Assembly (NCBI GenBank): GCA_026225945.1
Contig: JAMJFZ010001133.1
Span: 2,128,501 to 2,192,500, forward strand
Direction of reading: 5' to 3'
Length of the DNA: 64,000 bases
From: Cricetomys ansorgei
Lineage: Eukaryota > Chordata > Mammalia > Rodentia > Nesomyidae
Under the pieces are notes generated by a model. The model ran no database searches and was not told the DNA's origin. It saw nothing but the letters and a program-made list of their open reading frames with translations. Below, piece after piece: positions 11,975 to 24,236 of the stretch. Both the position numbers and the translations under genes were made by a program. The number at the start of each line of letters is the position of its first letter. The first letter of the stretch is position 1.

Positions 11975-12378
11975 TAGTTTACTTTCTGTTGCTGTAATAA
12001 ACACCATGGACCAAAGCAACACTGAAAGAGAAGCGTTCATTTGCCTTACAGGTTACATCCACCATCAGAGGAAGCCAAGGCAGGAACTCAGTGCAGGAAC
12101 TTGGAGGCAGGAACTGAAGTAGAAATCACTAGGGAACACTGATTACTGCTTTGCTTTCCATGGCTGACTCAGGCTGATTTCTTACACCACCCAGGCCCAT
12201 CTCCCCAGGGGTGGGACCACCCACAGTGAGCTGGACCCTCCCATATTAATCAGTCATCAAGAAAATCCCTAGAGACATGCCTACAGGCCAATCTGATGAA
12301 GGCCTTTTGTTAATTGAGGTTCCTCTTCCCCAATTATTCTAGGTGTTATAAAGTTGACAAAAACTAATCAGGACAGTA
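11975..12378 (-). mobile_element. MaLR-type LTR, nearly full length
   Basis: TTTCTGTTGCTGTAATAAAC ... GGCAGGAACTGAAGTAGAAA ... CACCCACAGTGAGCTGGACC ... AAAGTTGACAAAAACTAATC. On the minus strand this begins TG and carries AATAAA-like sequence near its other end, as LTRs do. Confidence 0.7.
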
Positions 12379-12629
12379 AGCATAAAAGATTAGAGGGATT
12401 TGTAAGAACCAGATTGCCAAGGATCTTTCAGCAAAACTAAGAATTCTTCATTTTCTCCAAGAACTGTGGGGAAAAAACCCCACGGTCTGAGTTAAAAAGA
12501 AAGCATATGATAACCAGCCTAAGAGTGTTCAGTCCAAAGGAGCAGCATGTTGGAGAATCATGAATACCTGAGCGAGATAAACTAATTTGACAGAACCCGT
12601 TTGGCTTTTCTTATCCGTAAAAATAATAG

Positions 12630-12842
12630 CATCCAAAGGCTGGAGACAAAGCTCCGCAGTTGAGAGCACTGACTTCTTCCAGAGGAGATAGACTCCCAGC
12701 ACTCACATGATGGCTTACAAGCATCTGGAACTCCAGTTGCCGGGGAACTGGTGCCCTCTTTTGGTCTCTACAGGTACTGCATGCACCTGGTGCTCAGACT
12801 CACATGTAGACAAAATACCTGTACATATAAAATTAAAACAAC
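12630..12842 (+). mobile_element. B2 SINE
   Basis: AAGGCTGGAGACAAAGCTCC ... CACTGACTTCTTCCAGAGGA ... GGTGCCCTCTTTTGGTCTCT. Confidence 0.8.
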
Positions 12843-13947
12843 AATAATAATATTGAGATACAGGATCTAGAGTCAGTGTATGTGACTCTTCATTTCAATG
12901 AGGTTTTCATTCTAACTCCTTTTGAAAACTTTGAACCTCTTTCTTCTGTGTAAGATACCTTTTACTTGCATACCCTTTAAGTAAATTTGCTGGGTTTTTT
13001 TTTTCAAAGTGATATTTCAATATTTCAGTCTCAGAAAAATCCAACCACTAATTTGCTCATTACATTTCTAGTCAAGGTATTTCAAATGGAACAAGTCTGT
13101 CCTTTGTTTCATGCTTAGGTGGTTCAAGAACCCTCTGATCTGTGTATCCATGAGACCTGTGCTCCACAGTTGAAGCTGCACTGGGAAGGCTCCCATGTGT
13201 TGAAAAGCACCAGCCCGTTCATGTTGTATTTTGGTCTGAAGGTCTTTTCAAATTATTATAAATATCGCTTTTAAGTGTAGTATGAATGCAAATGATCTTA
13301 ACTTTCTTAAATTTAAACAATGACACATAAAATACAGAGAGAAAATACCCTTGAAAGAATGGCTTCCTGCCACCTCGCAGCAAGCACTGTCCAGTCTCCT
13401 CTTCTCTGGAGATTATAACTAATCGATGTGTTGCATCATGTCAACAATCCGTATTCATTTACTTTCAAGCTATAGTTTATTACTAACATTTACTTATTCA
13501 GATAACTTGTCTTAAGTTATGAAGAAAGTGTTTGGTTTTCATGAGTTTAAATGCAGCGGGTTGTTTGTTTAAAATTCGCAGAGTTTTTTAAATTTATGGC
13601 ATGATTTTAATTTAACCGTATAGTTTTCAGGAATGAAATAATGTGTCCAAACATCAAGAACAGGATCAAAAATCTATTGAGGCATGTCCTATGTGCATAT
13701 AGGCATCTACAAAATAAGGTGTTACTAATGGAATAAACCATTAAATCAACTATTGTGGAAGTCATGAGATTACTTTGAAAATAAACCTGAAAACCTGATA
13801 AACTCAATAACTTAACAAGAAAACACAATTTACCCAATCTGACCTCAATGAAAACAGGATGAGGAGAAAGGGACAGGTTTTTAAAAGATAAGTGATACTC
13901 TAACCCCTATGGGAAATGTCGTCCATTTCACTTACAATTAGAAACAC
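12843..13947. other. Intergenic, nothing recognised
   Basis: AT-rich; one 76-codon minus-strand frame (13607-13837) with no recognisable product. Confidence 0.4.
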
Positions 13948-14128
13948 AAAGGCCAGAGAGATGGTACAGCCATTAAGAGCACTCACTGCTCTTCCAGAGG
14001 ATCTGAGTTTGATTCCCAACACCCACATTAGGTGGTTCACAGCCACCTGTAACTCCAGCTCAAAGCAATCTGGTGCCCTCTTCTGGTTCCTGGTGATACC
14101 TGTATACATCACATCATACACACACACA

Positions 14129-14162
<34 letters not shown>

Positions 14163-14164
14163 AT
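13948..14164 (+). mobile_element. B2 SINE ending in (CA)n
   Basis: GGCCAGAGAGATGGTACAGC, CACTGCTCTTCCAGAGGATC, TTCCCAACACCCACATTAGG, then (CA)n at 14117-14162. Confidence 0.85.
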
Positions 14165-15414
14165 TTTTTTAATTAAAAAGAAATACAAAACACAGATACC
14201 AATTTTCCCTTTCAGATTGACAAACATCACTTCTGAACTTACTGGTTTTTAAATATAAAAGTCGAAACATTAATAAAATCCTATTTTCTGAAAGCCTTTC
14301 TGCGTAGTAGATCAGACAGCTTACAAACTTCTAGCCAGTAGTCATTATGATCATTTAAGTTGCCCTTTAGGGAACAATCTCTTGTTTTCTTACAATTTTA
14401 TTATGGAGTATGTGTCAAAAATATACGCAGAATTAAGTTATGTGATTCCGATGATTTTGACCTTGGGTAGATAAGACAGACTTTATTTTGTATCCAAAAT
14501 CAACATTTTGTTAAAAATCTCAAATTTCTAGACCATACATATTGAATTAACATCTTAATTGATTCCATTGCCTGGTTCATAACAGATATGTGTAGATAAA
14601 ACCCAGTGTGAATTGTTTTTCTATGAATTTTCCATCACAGACATTATTATGCCTTGTCTCTTCACAGTCACCTGCTTATTCCACGGCTATTAGATTTCCA
14701 ACATGGCTAGTGACAAGTAGAATCTTCATATCCATCACTGCCTGTCATCAGCAAGTTGTGGGGCCCGCTCCCCTCTTTCTTTGCTGTTGAAGGCGTTCAC
14801 TAGTCACAACTTTCTCCAGAGACGTTTAGTTTATGTCTGTAAGAGTCCTCTTCCCAGTTTTTAAATTGTCTAGCACCTTCATCTCCTCTTCTTATAACAC
14901 CAATGGGAACTGAGTGAAAGGTTTCTTTGCACACTAAGCTTTATTCTGTTCCTGTGGTCCCTACTCACCCATCCACCTACACAGCAAATACATGAGGCAG
15001 TAGAGATAAGTAAAATAATCAGTCCTGTCTTGCACTCAAAGAAAATTCCTGCTCACACACTCTATCTCTATGATCCGCTGAAGGTCAGAAACCTACTTCC
15101 TGTGCAGCCACTGCCTCGTTCGACTTTAGACTATGTTTTAGTTATGTGAATTCATCACCCTCATTTTTACCACTTTCATGTGTCATTGATGGCATCTGGA
15201 CCTTCACAGAAAGCTGTTCAGCAAAGGTGAAGCGAGGCATCATTCTAGCACTTTCCACCCATCCTCTCCTTCCCACACAAGTTCCCAGGCTTAAGTCACT
15301 TTCATGTGGGTGTGGCCCTGAAGGGTGGAGTAGGAGGTGACTCTGTTCCCTGTGAAACAGCATCCCTGAGAGCAGCCAAGAGTGATCAAAGCATATGCAC
15401 TCCTGTGTGTTGAG
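14165..15414. other. Intergenic, nothing recognised
   Basis: Small open frames only (60-73 codons), none recognisable. Confidence 0.4.
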
Positions 15415-15765
15415 ATTCTAAATCAAGGAACTAGAAGTATCGTATGTACACAAAGACGGGGATTTGAGAGTGGGTATATGCTTTGAAATTGTACAAAAAT
15501 AAGGGGATGTGGGAACAGGCATGGGTTTTGAAATTAGATAGGAGGTGAGAGGGGAAGAAGGGGTGTTGAGAGAGATCGGACAGGGTGCAAAAGGACACTG
15601 GTAACACAAAGGCAGAAAGGAGGCTGGGGGGTGGGGGGCAGAAGAGCACAAGGGGGCAGAGGGAGCAAGAGAAACAAGATAGATCTTGCTTGAAAAAATG
15701 CCATAATGAAACCTAATTCTTTGTATGCTAATGAAAAATAAATTAAAAAGAAACTAGAGGCATCG
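15415..15765 (+). mobile_element. L1 3' UTR and 3' end
   Basis: A G-rich purine stretch (GGAGGCTGGGGGGTGGGGGG), then ATAATGAAACCTAATTCTTT and an A-rich end, as in the 3' UTR of older rodent L1. Confidence 0.65.
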
Positions 15766-16261
15766 TCAGTAATCCTTCATGCCACTGAACTGATCCCAAG
15801 GTGCTAACAGAAGCCCTAGGAAGGGTCAGCAAAAAACCCTTCCCACCCATTTTGTTCTAAAAAACTTATACACAGAAAAGATTCAGATCCTGTCCAAATA
15901 ATCTTACCTATCTGCCTATCATCTATGTACCCTCCCTCTCCCTATGTCTCTCTCTCTCTTTCCCTCCCTGTCTCCACATTAGCTTTTTAGGATGAAAATA
16001 CCTGAATACCATTCCTTAGTCTTTGAAATGGCAAGGGTGCAAGCAGAGAAAATTAGGCTGTGCAGACGCAGGCATTCCCGTTTGGGACAGCTGTGGAAAC
16101 AGCCAACTCCTGAGGAAGACTGGGATTCTCAGCCCTACGGAGGCTGATGATGGATCCACACGCATCCTCTAGTTAGGAAGATGGAAAAGGAGCTTTGTGA
16201 TGCCTTGAGAAGTGTCTCTAAAGGTTAACGCAGGAGTATGTACTCAAGAATACCAATTAAA
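15766..16261. other. Intergenic; CT-rich stretch
   Basis: 15928-15970 is (CT)n-rich. No gene recognised. Confidence 0.4.
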
Positions 16262-16390
16262 CTGGGTGTGGTGACAAACACAGCTCAGCACTTGGAAGGT
16301 GGAGATGGGAAAATGGCCAGTTTGAAGCAGGAAGAAAGGGGGCAGGGGAGAAGGAAGGTGAGAGGAAGAAAGGGAGGAAGGGAGGAAATG
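16262..16390 (+). mobile_element. B1 fragment followed by a GGAA-rich run
   Basis: GGGTGTGGTGACAAACACAG and CAGCACTTGGAAGGTGGAGA; then a purine run to 16390. Confidence 0.5.
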
Positions 16391-16447
16391 AAATATTGGT
16401 AAAACCAACGATATGCACGAGGGGGAAAGTCAGAAATGCTAAATCGT

Positions 16448-16850
16448 ATTACCTTTCTGTGGTGGTTAACACGGCATATCAATTTGACAGGCTCTAGAAT
16501 CACCCAGGAGACAAACCTTTGGCAAGTCTGTGAGGGAGCCTCTAGGTTGGGTGAAGTGAGGTAGGAAGATCTGCCTTCACTATGGATGACATCATTCCAT
16601 GGGCTAGAATCCCAGACTGAATACAAAGGAAGAAAGCAGGCTGAGTCTTCATCTCTTCTCTGCTTCCTGATACAAAAGCAGTGTGATCAGCTGCCTCGTG
16701 TTCCAGTCACTATGGTTTTCCTGCTGAGAAGGACTGACTACCCTCAACCTGGGAGACAGCATAAGCTCTTGTTTCCTTACTTTGCTTCTGTCAGTTATTT
16801 TATGACAGTAACAGGAAAAGGCACTATTATATAAAAGACACTATATTACC
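16448..16850 (+). mobile_element. MaLR-type LTR
   Basis: Begins TGTGGTGGTTAACACGGCAT ... AATTTGACAGGCTCTAGAAT, passes CCATGGGCTAGAATCCCAGA and ends TCAGTTATTTTATGACAGTA, the order of ERVL-MaLR LTRs. Confidence 0.6.
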
Positions 16851-17294
16851 AATGTCTAAGAGAGAATAAAGGCATAGAACATTAACCAAAGGAAAGTGTT
16901 AACCAATTCAATCCTGAATAAACTTGCATTCATGGTATGTATATATTCCTCTGCTGTCTACATTACACACGTGCTGTGTGTCCAGAGCCCTGTCTTCCCT
17001 ATTCCTCCTTACTTTTCTCCTCTCTTCCTACCTGTTCTACCTGCCTCTGCCAGGTACCCCACCATGGTGGTATCTGTCCCACACTGTGGTGCAATGATGG
17101 ACCTCAGATTCTTAGTCAAAAACAAAGCTTTCTTGATAATTGATGGCAGCTTCTCTAGACTTTAGACTAAAAGGTCCCTCATCGATGGTATAAATTAAAA
17201 GGAAATAGAGAAGTCAACTTTGTAGATAATAAAAACTGAAGAAAGTTGACCTTTGGAGGTAAAGTAGTAAAGTTTATATCAGGATACTTCTACA
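16851..17294. other. Intergenic, nothing recognised
   Basis: An 89-codon frame (16896-17165) has no domain or neighbour that would support it. Confidence 0.4.
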
Positions 17295-17440
17295 TTTTTT
17301 GTTTGTTTTGTTTTGAGATGGGATCTCTCAATGTTGTCTTGGATGTCCTGGAACTCACTATGTGGATCTGGATGGCCTGGAACTCATAAGAGATCCACCT
17401 GCCTCTGCATCCGAAGTGCTGGGATTACTTGCTATGTATA
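17295..17440 (-). mobile_element. B1 SINE
   Basis: GAGATGGGATCTCTCAATGT ... TGGCCTGGAACTCATAAGAG ... AGTGCTGGGATTAC. Confidence 0.75.
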
Positions 17441-17514
17441 TGCTGCCTTGCAACAGAAGGTCACAGTTGTATCCAACATGTAGAGAGGTTGGTGATTAAA
17501 ACCACTTTGTGCTT

Positions 17515-17605
17515 TTGTTTTCCTTTTATGTGCTGGAGACAGAACCGAGGGTTCTGCACATGATAGGCAAGTGCTTCTCCACTGAGCTGCTGGCCTTTCA
17601 TTGCC
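17515..17605 (-). mobile_element. ID-type SINE
   Basis: GTGCTGGAGACAGAACCGAG then AGGCAAGTGCTTCTCCACTG, the reverse of an ID element. Confidence 0.55.
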
Positions 17606-17944
17606 CTGTGCTGCGTGTTCTTCCTAAGGCACAGAATGCACACATGGTCTCTGTAGTGATGCTTCACAGGTGAGCCAGTGGTGGCTTGCACTTCTGAAGC
17701 ATCCAGCAACGTTGGAGAAGACTTTTAGAAGTCTCATAGCACTTAGACTCCATCTGTTGTTGCTTTGATTCAATGTTCGATCTCATTGTGCCACATCCTC
17801 ACCAGATGTTGCTATAACCTCTATTGATAAAACTGTCTGGTAAAGAAGTCCATTTCAGACTGGTAAACTACTGCCTAGCCCCCCTCTTCCACCATCTCCT
17901 CTTACTTCTCTCCTCCTCCTTCTCTCTTTCCTCTACTAACCCTT

Positions 17945-18045
17945 CTGTTGTTTAAGATGAATTGTCACTCTGTACCCCAGCCCGCCCTTGAATGATCTGC
18001 CTGTCTCCAACTCCTGAGTGCTGGGATCACAGACATATACTACTT
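17945..18045 (-). mobile_element. Diverged B1 SINE
   Basis: ATTGTCACTCTGTACCCCAG ... CTCCTGAGTGCTGGGATCAC. Confidence 0.6.
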
Positions 18046-20039
18046 CATATAGGCTTCATATAGCTTCACTTTGTTCCATTAGATGTAATGGAGACTGTCT
18101 TTAACCCTTTCTAGTTCCCATTTGCCCCTTCATTCAGGAGCCACCCATTCCTCATCCTGCTGAGGATGCTGACAGCTGAGAATCTCTGCTGAATCCCTAG
18201 TCACTTTCCAGCTGTCACTGGAAAGAACCACTTAAGCCAATGTTTTTCTTGATACAAAGACCTGACCCGCTCGCTTCAATTCAGGCCATCTCATGCTAAA
18301 GATGCAGAATTGGCTGCAGATCGGTTGAGACAGTATTGTAGTTTAAGTGTTCCTTCGGTCCATATGATTCCTCCATTCTCCTACACCTCCCAATAATGTT
18401 CATATGGGGAAATCTCTGTCTAAGAGGCAGCTTCTCAAAAAGCCTGAATGCCTTTGTTTAGTAATTGTAAGTATAGAAAGACTATCTGTCCCAATTGTAA
18501 CCTGGAAAGGTAGGTTGATTTGAAGAATCTATTCTATGGGAAGGCCTTTTGGAAATTGAAGGAAGTCATGTGTTTAGGAGGAAGAGTCCCAACCTGGCTT
18601 AGGAAAAAGAAAAGAACCAGAAAAATGCAAAAGCATGGGAAAGCAGGAGAGTGTGGTGTGTAGAAATTCATGCCTGCATTGCAGCTGCCCAACACAGCTA
18701 GAGATATCTCTACCCACAAGCCCAGCTGGGTGGGGTCTGCTCTGTGGGCAACATGCCATCTGCAACCCTGAAAAAACCTTGTGTAAATTTTCTCTTGAGA
18801 AATAAGAAAGGCACAAACTTTGCAGCACCCAACAACTAGTTCAGAAGTCTAGTGAAATCAGGGTTCTCTGCTTAAGATCTCATAGAACAAAGATTTCCCT
18901 GGGGTTAAAACACTTAAGGGTCAGGGGAACATAAAGGGGAAACCCTCTCCCAACCTTATGCAGGTCTTTGGCAGAATTCTTTTGTGGTTGTGAGACTTAT
19001 GTCCCTATTTCCAGGCTGGCAGTCAGCCAGTTTACACTATCCACTGCTAAGGTCCTCCATGCAGTCCCTCCATCTCCAGGCCACCAATGCTCTATAGAAT
19101 TCTACTCACAAGGATCTCTCCATCCGGGGTGGCTACCCAGAAAACACCAGGGATCTGTGTATCTCTATCTCCCCAGCTAGAGTTACAGGCAGGGCTACCC
19201 TTAATGCCTCACTGTTTTGACATGTTTCTGAGTATCACGCTCCAGTGCTTGTGCTGGCAAGGTGAGCATTTTACTAATGTAGAATCTCCAAGCCCCTTCA
19301 GCTCTCTTTGGACCATCAGTTAGAGCTCTCTGCTTTGCAAGACTTGTGCAACTAGGTCTTTCTCATAGAATAGTCTCCACCTCTCACCACCTACTGCTCC
19401 ATGAGAATTAGTGTAACACCGGTGTGAAACTCAGCTTTCAGGCTCTTGTGATTATGGTATGATGTCTTTAGGAGGATGTTTAGAAATCCTGCTTGTCACA
19501 ACTCTCAGAAGCCCTGGCCAGCACTTTACATTTGTTACTCCAGAACCTTCTCTTCCTCTGGCCCAGACAGTTCACCTTCTCTGTGCTTTCCTCAAACCCC
19601 TGCCTCAGCCCCCATTATATCCAGCAGATGATCTTGTCTCTCATTTCACACACAGAAGAGGCTGGCTGCACTAGCTCCCTGGACTTGTACCAAATGGTTG
19701 CACACTGAGTGCTTAACACATCAGAAATGTATCTTTCCATCGTTCTGGAGACTAGAAGCATCAGATGAAGGGTGTTAGAAGGACTGTGACCTCCTCACAG
19801 GGTTCTAGAGGACGCTTGGCTCAAGGCCTAGCTTCTGGAGCTGTCGGCAATCTTTGGTACTGCTCCATGCTACAGTTCTGGGAGTAGGATGACAGCAGCC
19901 AGCACTGGAGCTTCAGGAGTGCAGCTTGCCAGTTAGCACAACTGTCGATGGTCACTGGCTGTCCACAGAGGATCATGAGTTTCAGACGTGGCCCCCAGGG
20001 TGGTGCTATTGAGGAACCTTGAACACGGCAGATACTTTA
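18046..20039. other. Intergenic, nothing firmly recognised
   Basis: Several open frames of 60-84 codons, none recognisable. 19715-20030 (TTCTGGAGACTAGAAGCATC ...) looks like part of an old interspersed repeat. Confidence 0.4.
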
Positions 20040-20410
20040 AGTCATCGAGAATGACTGCATTTAGAACCACCGTGGAAACATGACTCTGGGAATATCTGAG
20101 GGGTGTTTCCTGGAAGATTTAACTGAGAAGGGGAAACCCATCCTGATGTGGGCAGCTCCATCCCATGGTTTGGGATACTGAGACTAGTGGCAAGGAGAAA
20201 GTGAAGCAAGCTGAGCACCAGCACCCATGGCTCTCTGCTTCCTGACTGGGACTGCAATGTGACCACTGTGCCGCATGCTCCCACTGGCATGCCTTCCTCC
20301 CTCTGAATGACTGTAGCCTCCAACCATGAGCCAGGATAAACCCTTCCTTCTTTAAATTGCTTATACCCGGCATTTGCTCACAGCCAGGAGACGAGTAACC
20401 AATACAAACT
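20040..20410 (+). mobile_element. MaLR-like LTR
   Basis: GGGCAGCTCCATCCCATGGT ... CTCTCTGCTTCCTGACTGGG ... CCATGAGCCAGGATAAACCC, in the order seen in the LTRs at 16448 and 34490, ending in a polyadenylation-like region. Confidence 0.5.
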
Positions 20411-21289
20411 GAATATACAAGTCTACTTCTTGAATATTTACATACGTTCGAATCATCATTATTTTATTGCCATCACACATTCTATTTAAATGAGTTCGTA
20501 TCATTGCATGAATGAACGTCATAAACATTAATTACTGATAGTTATCTTTTACATTTTGCTTTGACATAAATTACACTCTAATACACATCACATTCTTCGT
20601 TTCCTTGGATCAATTTCCGAATCAAAAGACAAACGCTTCACTTTCTCGATACTCAATTGAAGAAAACCAAACGAGTGTGTAGAACAGACCAAGGAAACAA
20701 TGCAGGCCGGAAACTTGAGTAATGGTTTATACACATTATGATGAAACTTCTCTCTTTCACCCTCTTCACCCACTTAGCAGCCAAACCCAGAGAAACTCAT
20801 CCAGGAGAGAGGAAAAAAAAAAAAAAGCCTACCCAGAATAGTTTGGTTACAATGCCCCATCTACTAGGGGGCGTACATTGATCTACCATCAATTACAATT
20901 AGTCTGTGTCTATGTCATTAGTGATACGCCACGATTGAAAACGCCTTCCAACTTCTCCGTTCATTCTCTTCACCATTCAGTCTGATTCTAACTGATCCTG
21001 ACTCTGACTGAACCTGGAATCAGTCTTGGGCCATCCCCTCACTCTCTCACCCCAACCCCTACTGAATGTTGAGCTAAGCTTCCATGTCTTCTTCCTCTTC
21101 GCCTTCTTTCTCTCTGGGACCCTAGGGTTCAAGGGTACATGTTGTTTGGAACCAAGGGACAACTGAGGTCAACTATATTTCAACGCTATCACCCGAGGAG
21201 GAAAGAAGACTCAGGTCAGTCCGGCCTGCAACCTCCCTTCACACTGTACCCACCTATATGGATTCTTGTTTGGATTTTTGCGTGTTTTG
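20411..21289. other. Intergenic, nothing recognised
   Basis: AT-rich then mixed; open frames of about 60 codons only. Confidence 0.4.
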
Positions 21290-21402
21290 GAACAGGGCCT
21301 TGCTGTGTAGCCCTGACTGGCCTGGTGGTATTACTTACATAGAGCAGGCTGGCCTCCAACTGGTAACTATTCTCCTGCCTCAGTCTCCCAAGTGCAGGGA
21401 AG
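21290..21402 (-). mobile_element. B1 SINE beside the CpG island
   Basis: CAGGGCCTTGCTGTGTAGCC ... GAGCAGGCTGGCCTCCAACT ... TCAGTCTCCCAAGTGCAG. Confidence 0.7.
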
Positions 21403-21509
21403 AAAGGAAAGCGCCATCAGCGCAGCTTGCATGCGGTTAAGGGGTTTAAATTCCCACCCACTGGGGCATCTGGCTCCTCTTCCCAACTCTCTTTCTCAGT
21501 CTACAACAC

Positions 21510-22200
21510 AGCGGCAGGGCCTGCGCGTCTGTCCAGCGAGCGCCTCCTCCTTGCCTGGCTGGTTGGTGATCTGGAGGCCTCAGGTGGCAGTGTCTTTCCC
21601 TGGGGCGGCGCCTAGACACCTCGATGTCCTAGGCTGGGGCCGTCTGAGGTCGGCGAACTCAGGGTGAGGCGCGGAGCGCGCACTAGGCGGCGAGAGAGCG
21701 CCCCTGGAGCGCGGTGCCCCGAGCCGTCGTGGAGACCCCGGGATCTGAGAGGAGCCGCGCAGCACCCTGGCCCTTGGGACCCCGGGTGGCGCCACCAGAC
21801 CGCACATCTGCCAGGACTGCGCGATCGCTCTCGCTGGCGACCCGGGGCGCACGGATCCACGGTGCCACCCGGCCATTCGTGTCCTCATCCCGGGCTGTAC
21901 CCGAGCTGGGCACCCACTGACATCCGCCGCAGCCCTGAGGCTCGCCCTCGCGGCGAATCTCCACCGGCATGTTTCAGGGGAGCAGGACCAGCATCCCCAA
22001 GCCTGCGCCCCGCAACCTGGAGGACCTAGACTCCGTGCAGCGCGTCCTGCTACACAGGTCAGTGCGGGCTCCCGGGATGCAGCCAGGTTGGACGCAGAGG
22101 CGGGGTTCGGCTAGGTGCTGTGCTCCCCACCGGAGTCTGTGCGGAGGTGCCCAGGGTCACGGAGACTCCAGCCCGCACCAATCGGCCGCGTGAGGCTCCA
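21510..22200 (+). promoter_or_regulatory. CpG island, probable promoter of an unrecognised transcript
   Basis: About 700 bp rich in CpG and GC, very unlike the AT-rich surroundings, with many GGCGCC, CCCGGG and GCGCGC motifs and no TATA box. In rodent genomes such unmethylated-looking islands nearly always mark promoters. It lies 7.4 kb upstream of the Intu start. The + strand carries a possible first coding exon with a good splice donor at 22058. Confidence 0.7.
21969..22057 (+). CDS. Possible first coding exon of an unrecognised gene
   Basis: An ATG at 21969 (G at -3) opens a frame reading MFQGSRTSIPKPAPRNLEDL then DSVQRVLLH, ending at a strong donor CACAG|GTCAGT with two bases left over (phase 2). 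I do not recognise the protein. It is basic at first and then amphipathic, with no signal peptide or membrane segment. A phase-matched acceptor opens a frame at 24237, giving a joined product. Its phase would also fit Intu exon 2, so it could instead be an alternative Intu first exon, or part of a non-coding RNA. The CpG island supports transcription; the coding status is inferred. Confidence 0.4.
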
Positions 22201-22326
22201 CTTTAAAAAGAAGGGAAGGACCCTGTGATGCAAAGCTGTCTCTCAAGCCGCTCTGCATTTTTCTGCAGGGGGTTTGGGGAAAGCTGAGAGCTTTGCACGG
22301 ACTTTGTGAGTGGAATTAGAATCAAT

Positions 22327-22466
22327 CCTCCCTCCCTCCCTCCCTCCCTCCTTTCCTTCCTTTCCTTCCTTCCTTCCTTCCTTCCTTCCTTCCTTCCTTC
22401 CTTCCTTCCTTCCTTCCTTCCTTCCTTCCTTCCTTCCTTCCTTCCTTCCTCCCCTTCTTTCTTTCT
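22327..22466. repeat. (CCTC)n/(TTCC)n microsatellite
   Basis: About 140 bases of nearly pure pyrimidine, first CCTC units and then about 25 TTCC units. The long Lys/Gly/Arg/Glu frame on the other strand is a by-product. Confidence 0.95.
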
Positions 22467-23934
22467 GAACAAACCTAATTTCACCCCACCCCGTTCTATT
22501 AACGCGCGCTCACGCGCCTCGGAAAGTTAACTACACAACATCAGACTTCTCCTAAGGAAGGGAGCCCCAACTTTCCATCAGCTTATCCAACCCTATCTTT
22601 TATGCAAAACAAACTAACAAAGATTAAACCCCACGCCGAAGCCCACGAGTTTATTGGTGAGAAAGGAACCCACGCAGAGAACAGACGACTTTTAGAGTGA
22701 ATGGATGAGATGCATGGCAGTTAGCTTTGCTAACTCAGAAGGCCTGTCCTTACTGAGATAGGGTGTAGGGGGACTAGCTTAGAAGTAAATGAAGATTTTC
22801 TCTTGAATACGTTCATGGTGAGGAAGGGTAAGTGAGCTTAGTAAATATCTGCCAGGGATGTTTCCGTGAGTTCTCTCATCTGTAAACGTTTCAAGTGACC
22901 CTTTTAAGTCTTTGTACAAAACCATATGAGCTTCAGGAAGCGTGAGGGAGAGAGGCAGCATTATGCAATGGGTTTTAAAACTGGATTTCTTCGACCTTAG
23001 AGCTGTCGTCTGAAACTTTAATTTTTCGGCACCTCACTCTCCATCCCGCAAGACAGCTGCTGCCATGTAAAATGGAATATTGTCAAATGAGAAGCTAAAT
23101 TCCCAAGGATGAGTCCCCCTTGCGTTTGATAAGATTACAGTTCAGGAGTGACCCCTAGTAGTGCTCACTGTAAATTCGCTCACAGCGTGACTGTGGCCAA
23201 GCTGGGAGGGGAATTTGTTTTAAACACCCAACCAAGACTCTGCTGCAACAGAATTTCTTCATATTTTTCTTGTTTGAAATGTCAAGTCGAAGAAAAAAAA
23301 AACTGATTAACATTACAAGGCCTCAAATCTAAAGCACAAGCCTGCTTGAATGAACCAGGGCAAGAGAAAATGTTTAAACTCAAGTCCTCAGACTGAGGTG
23401 AACATTGCAGAATGCGTATTTCTGATATACACCTGCTGAGCATTAGAATGAAAAGCTACTTCATCTGAATTACAAATAACTGTTCCCATCTGCTAGAGCA
23501 GCAGACAGAATCTGAAACTCAGTTCTTCTTAACAACATATGAATATCTTTTTATCCTTGCACTGCACTGATTTTATGTGTTCTGTTATCTAGTGTTTTAT
23601 TGTCTCATTTTGTGTTTTCAAAGCACCTGTTTAAAAATTTGCAACATGTCAGAGTATCGCTCTCACTTGATGAAGGTATATTTTCACACACATTCACACC
23701 TTTCAAGTATCTTTTGCTTATATAAAAGTTGTTATGGATATAATAGAAGCATCCTTTAAATCATATTCATCCATTTATCGTCATTCTCATGAACTAGGCA
23801 AGTGCATAACCTGTGTTTTAAAGTTGTTTTGACAATATTTTTGTGTTTTCCTTTTAGAGACAGCTCTTGCTTTTGCAGGCAACCCTATTTAAACTCAGTG
23901 GGTTGCACATGCAAAGACTTGAAAGTAGGAGGGT
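22467..23934. other. No gene recognised
   Basis: Would be intron 1 of the possible CpG-island gene. Unique-looking, AT-rich. Confidence 0.4.
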
Positions 23935-24062
23935 GACTTCTAGAGAAGAAGGGTTTTAGCAGGGAGGGAGGGAGACAGGATAACAGGATAAGAGGGGGTG
24001 AAACAGATCAAAATTCATTATATGCATATGAAACCGTCAAAGAATACAAAGAAAAAAATACC
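23935..24062 (+). mobile_element. L1 3' end
   Basis: Purine-rich stretch then AGATCAAAATTCATTATATG and GAAACCGTCAAAGAATACAA, a common rodent L1 terminus. Confidence 0.55.
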
Positions 24063-24236
24063 TTGTAAATCATACACAAAATTTTGGCAGTTGCTTTAAA
24101 GAGACCAGGACCACAAGGAAAGTCAGACTGAAGAAAAAAATAGGCTATTTCATTTTATTTTTACGTTTACATTTAAAAGCTAGGTCTTCCGGGTGTTTGT
24201 TCAATTATTTATGTATTTTCTGTTGCAAATTTGTAG

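Noticed and set aside
13948..14115. tRNA-like A and B box sequences in this and other B2/ID elements
   Set aside because: B2 and ID SINEs descend from tRNA genes; no cloverleaf of a functional tRNA is present.
21969..22057. LDSVQR shared between the possible upstream exon and Intu exon 2 (LDSVQRNGE)
   Set aside because: Six residues only, with different codons and no wider similarity; most likely chance.
22203..22484. 93-codon frame of Lys, Glu, Gly and Arg repeats
   Set aside because: Translation of the TTCC microsatellite.
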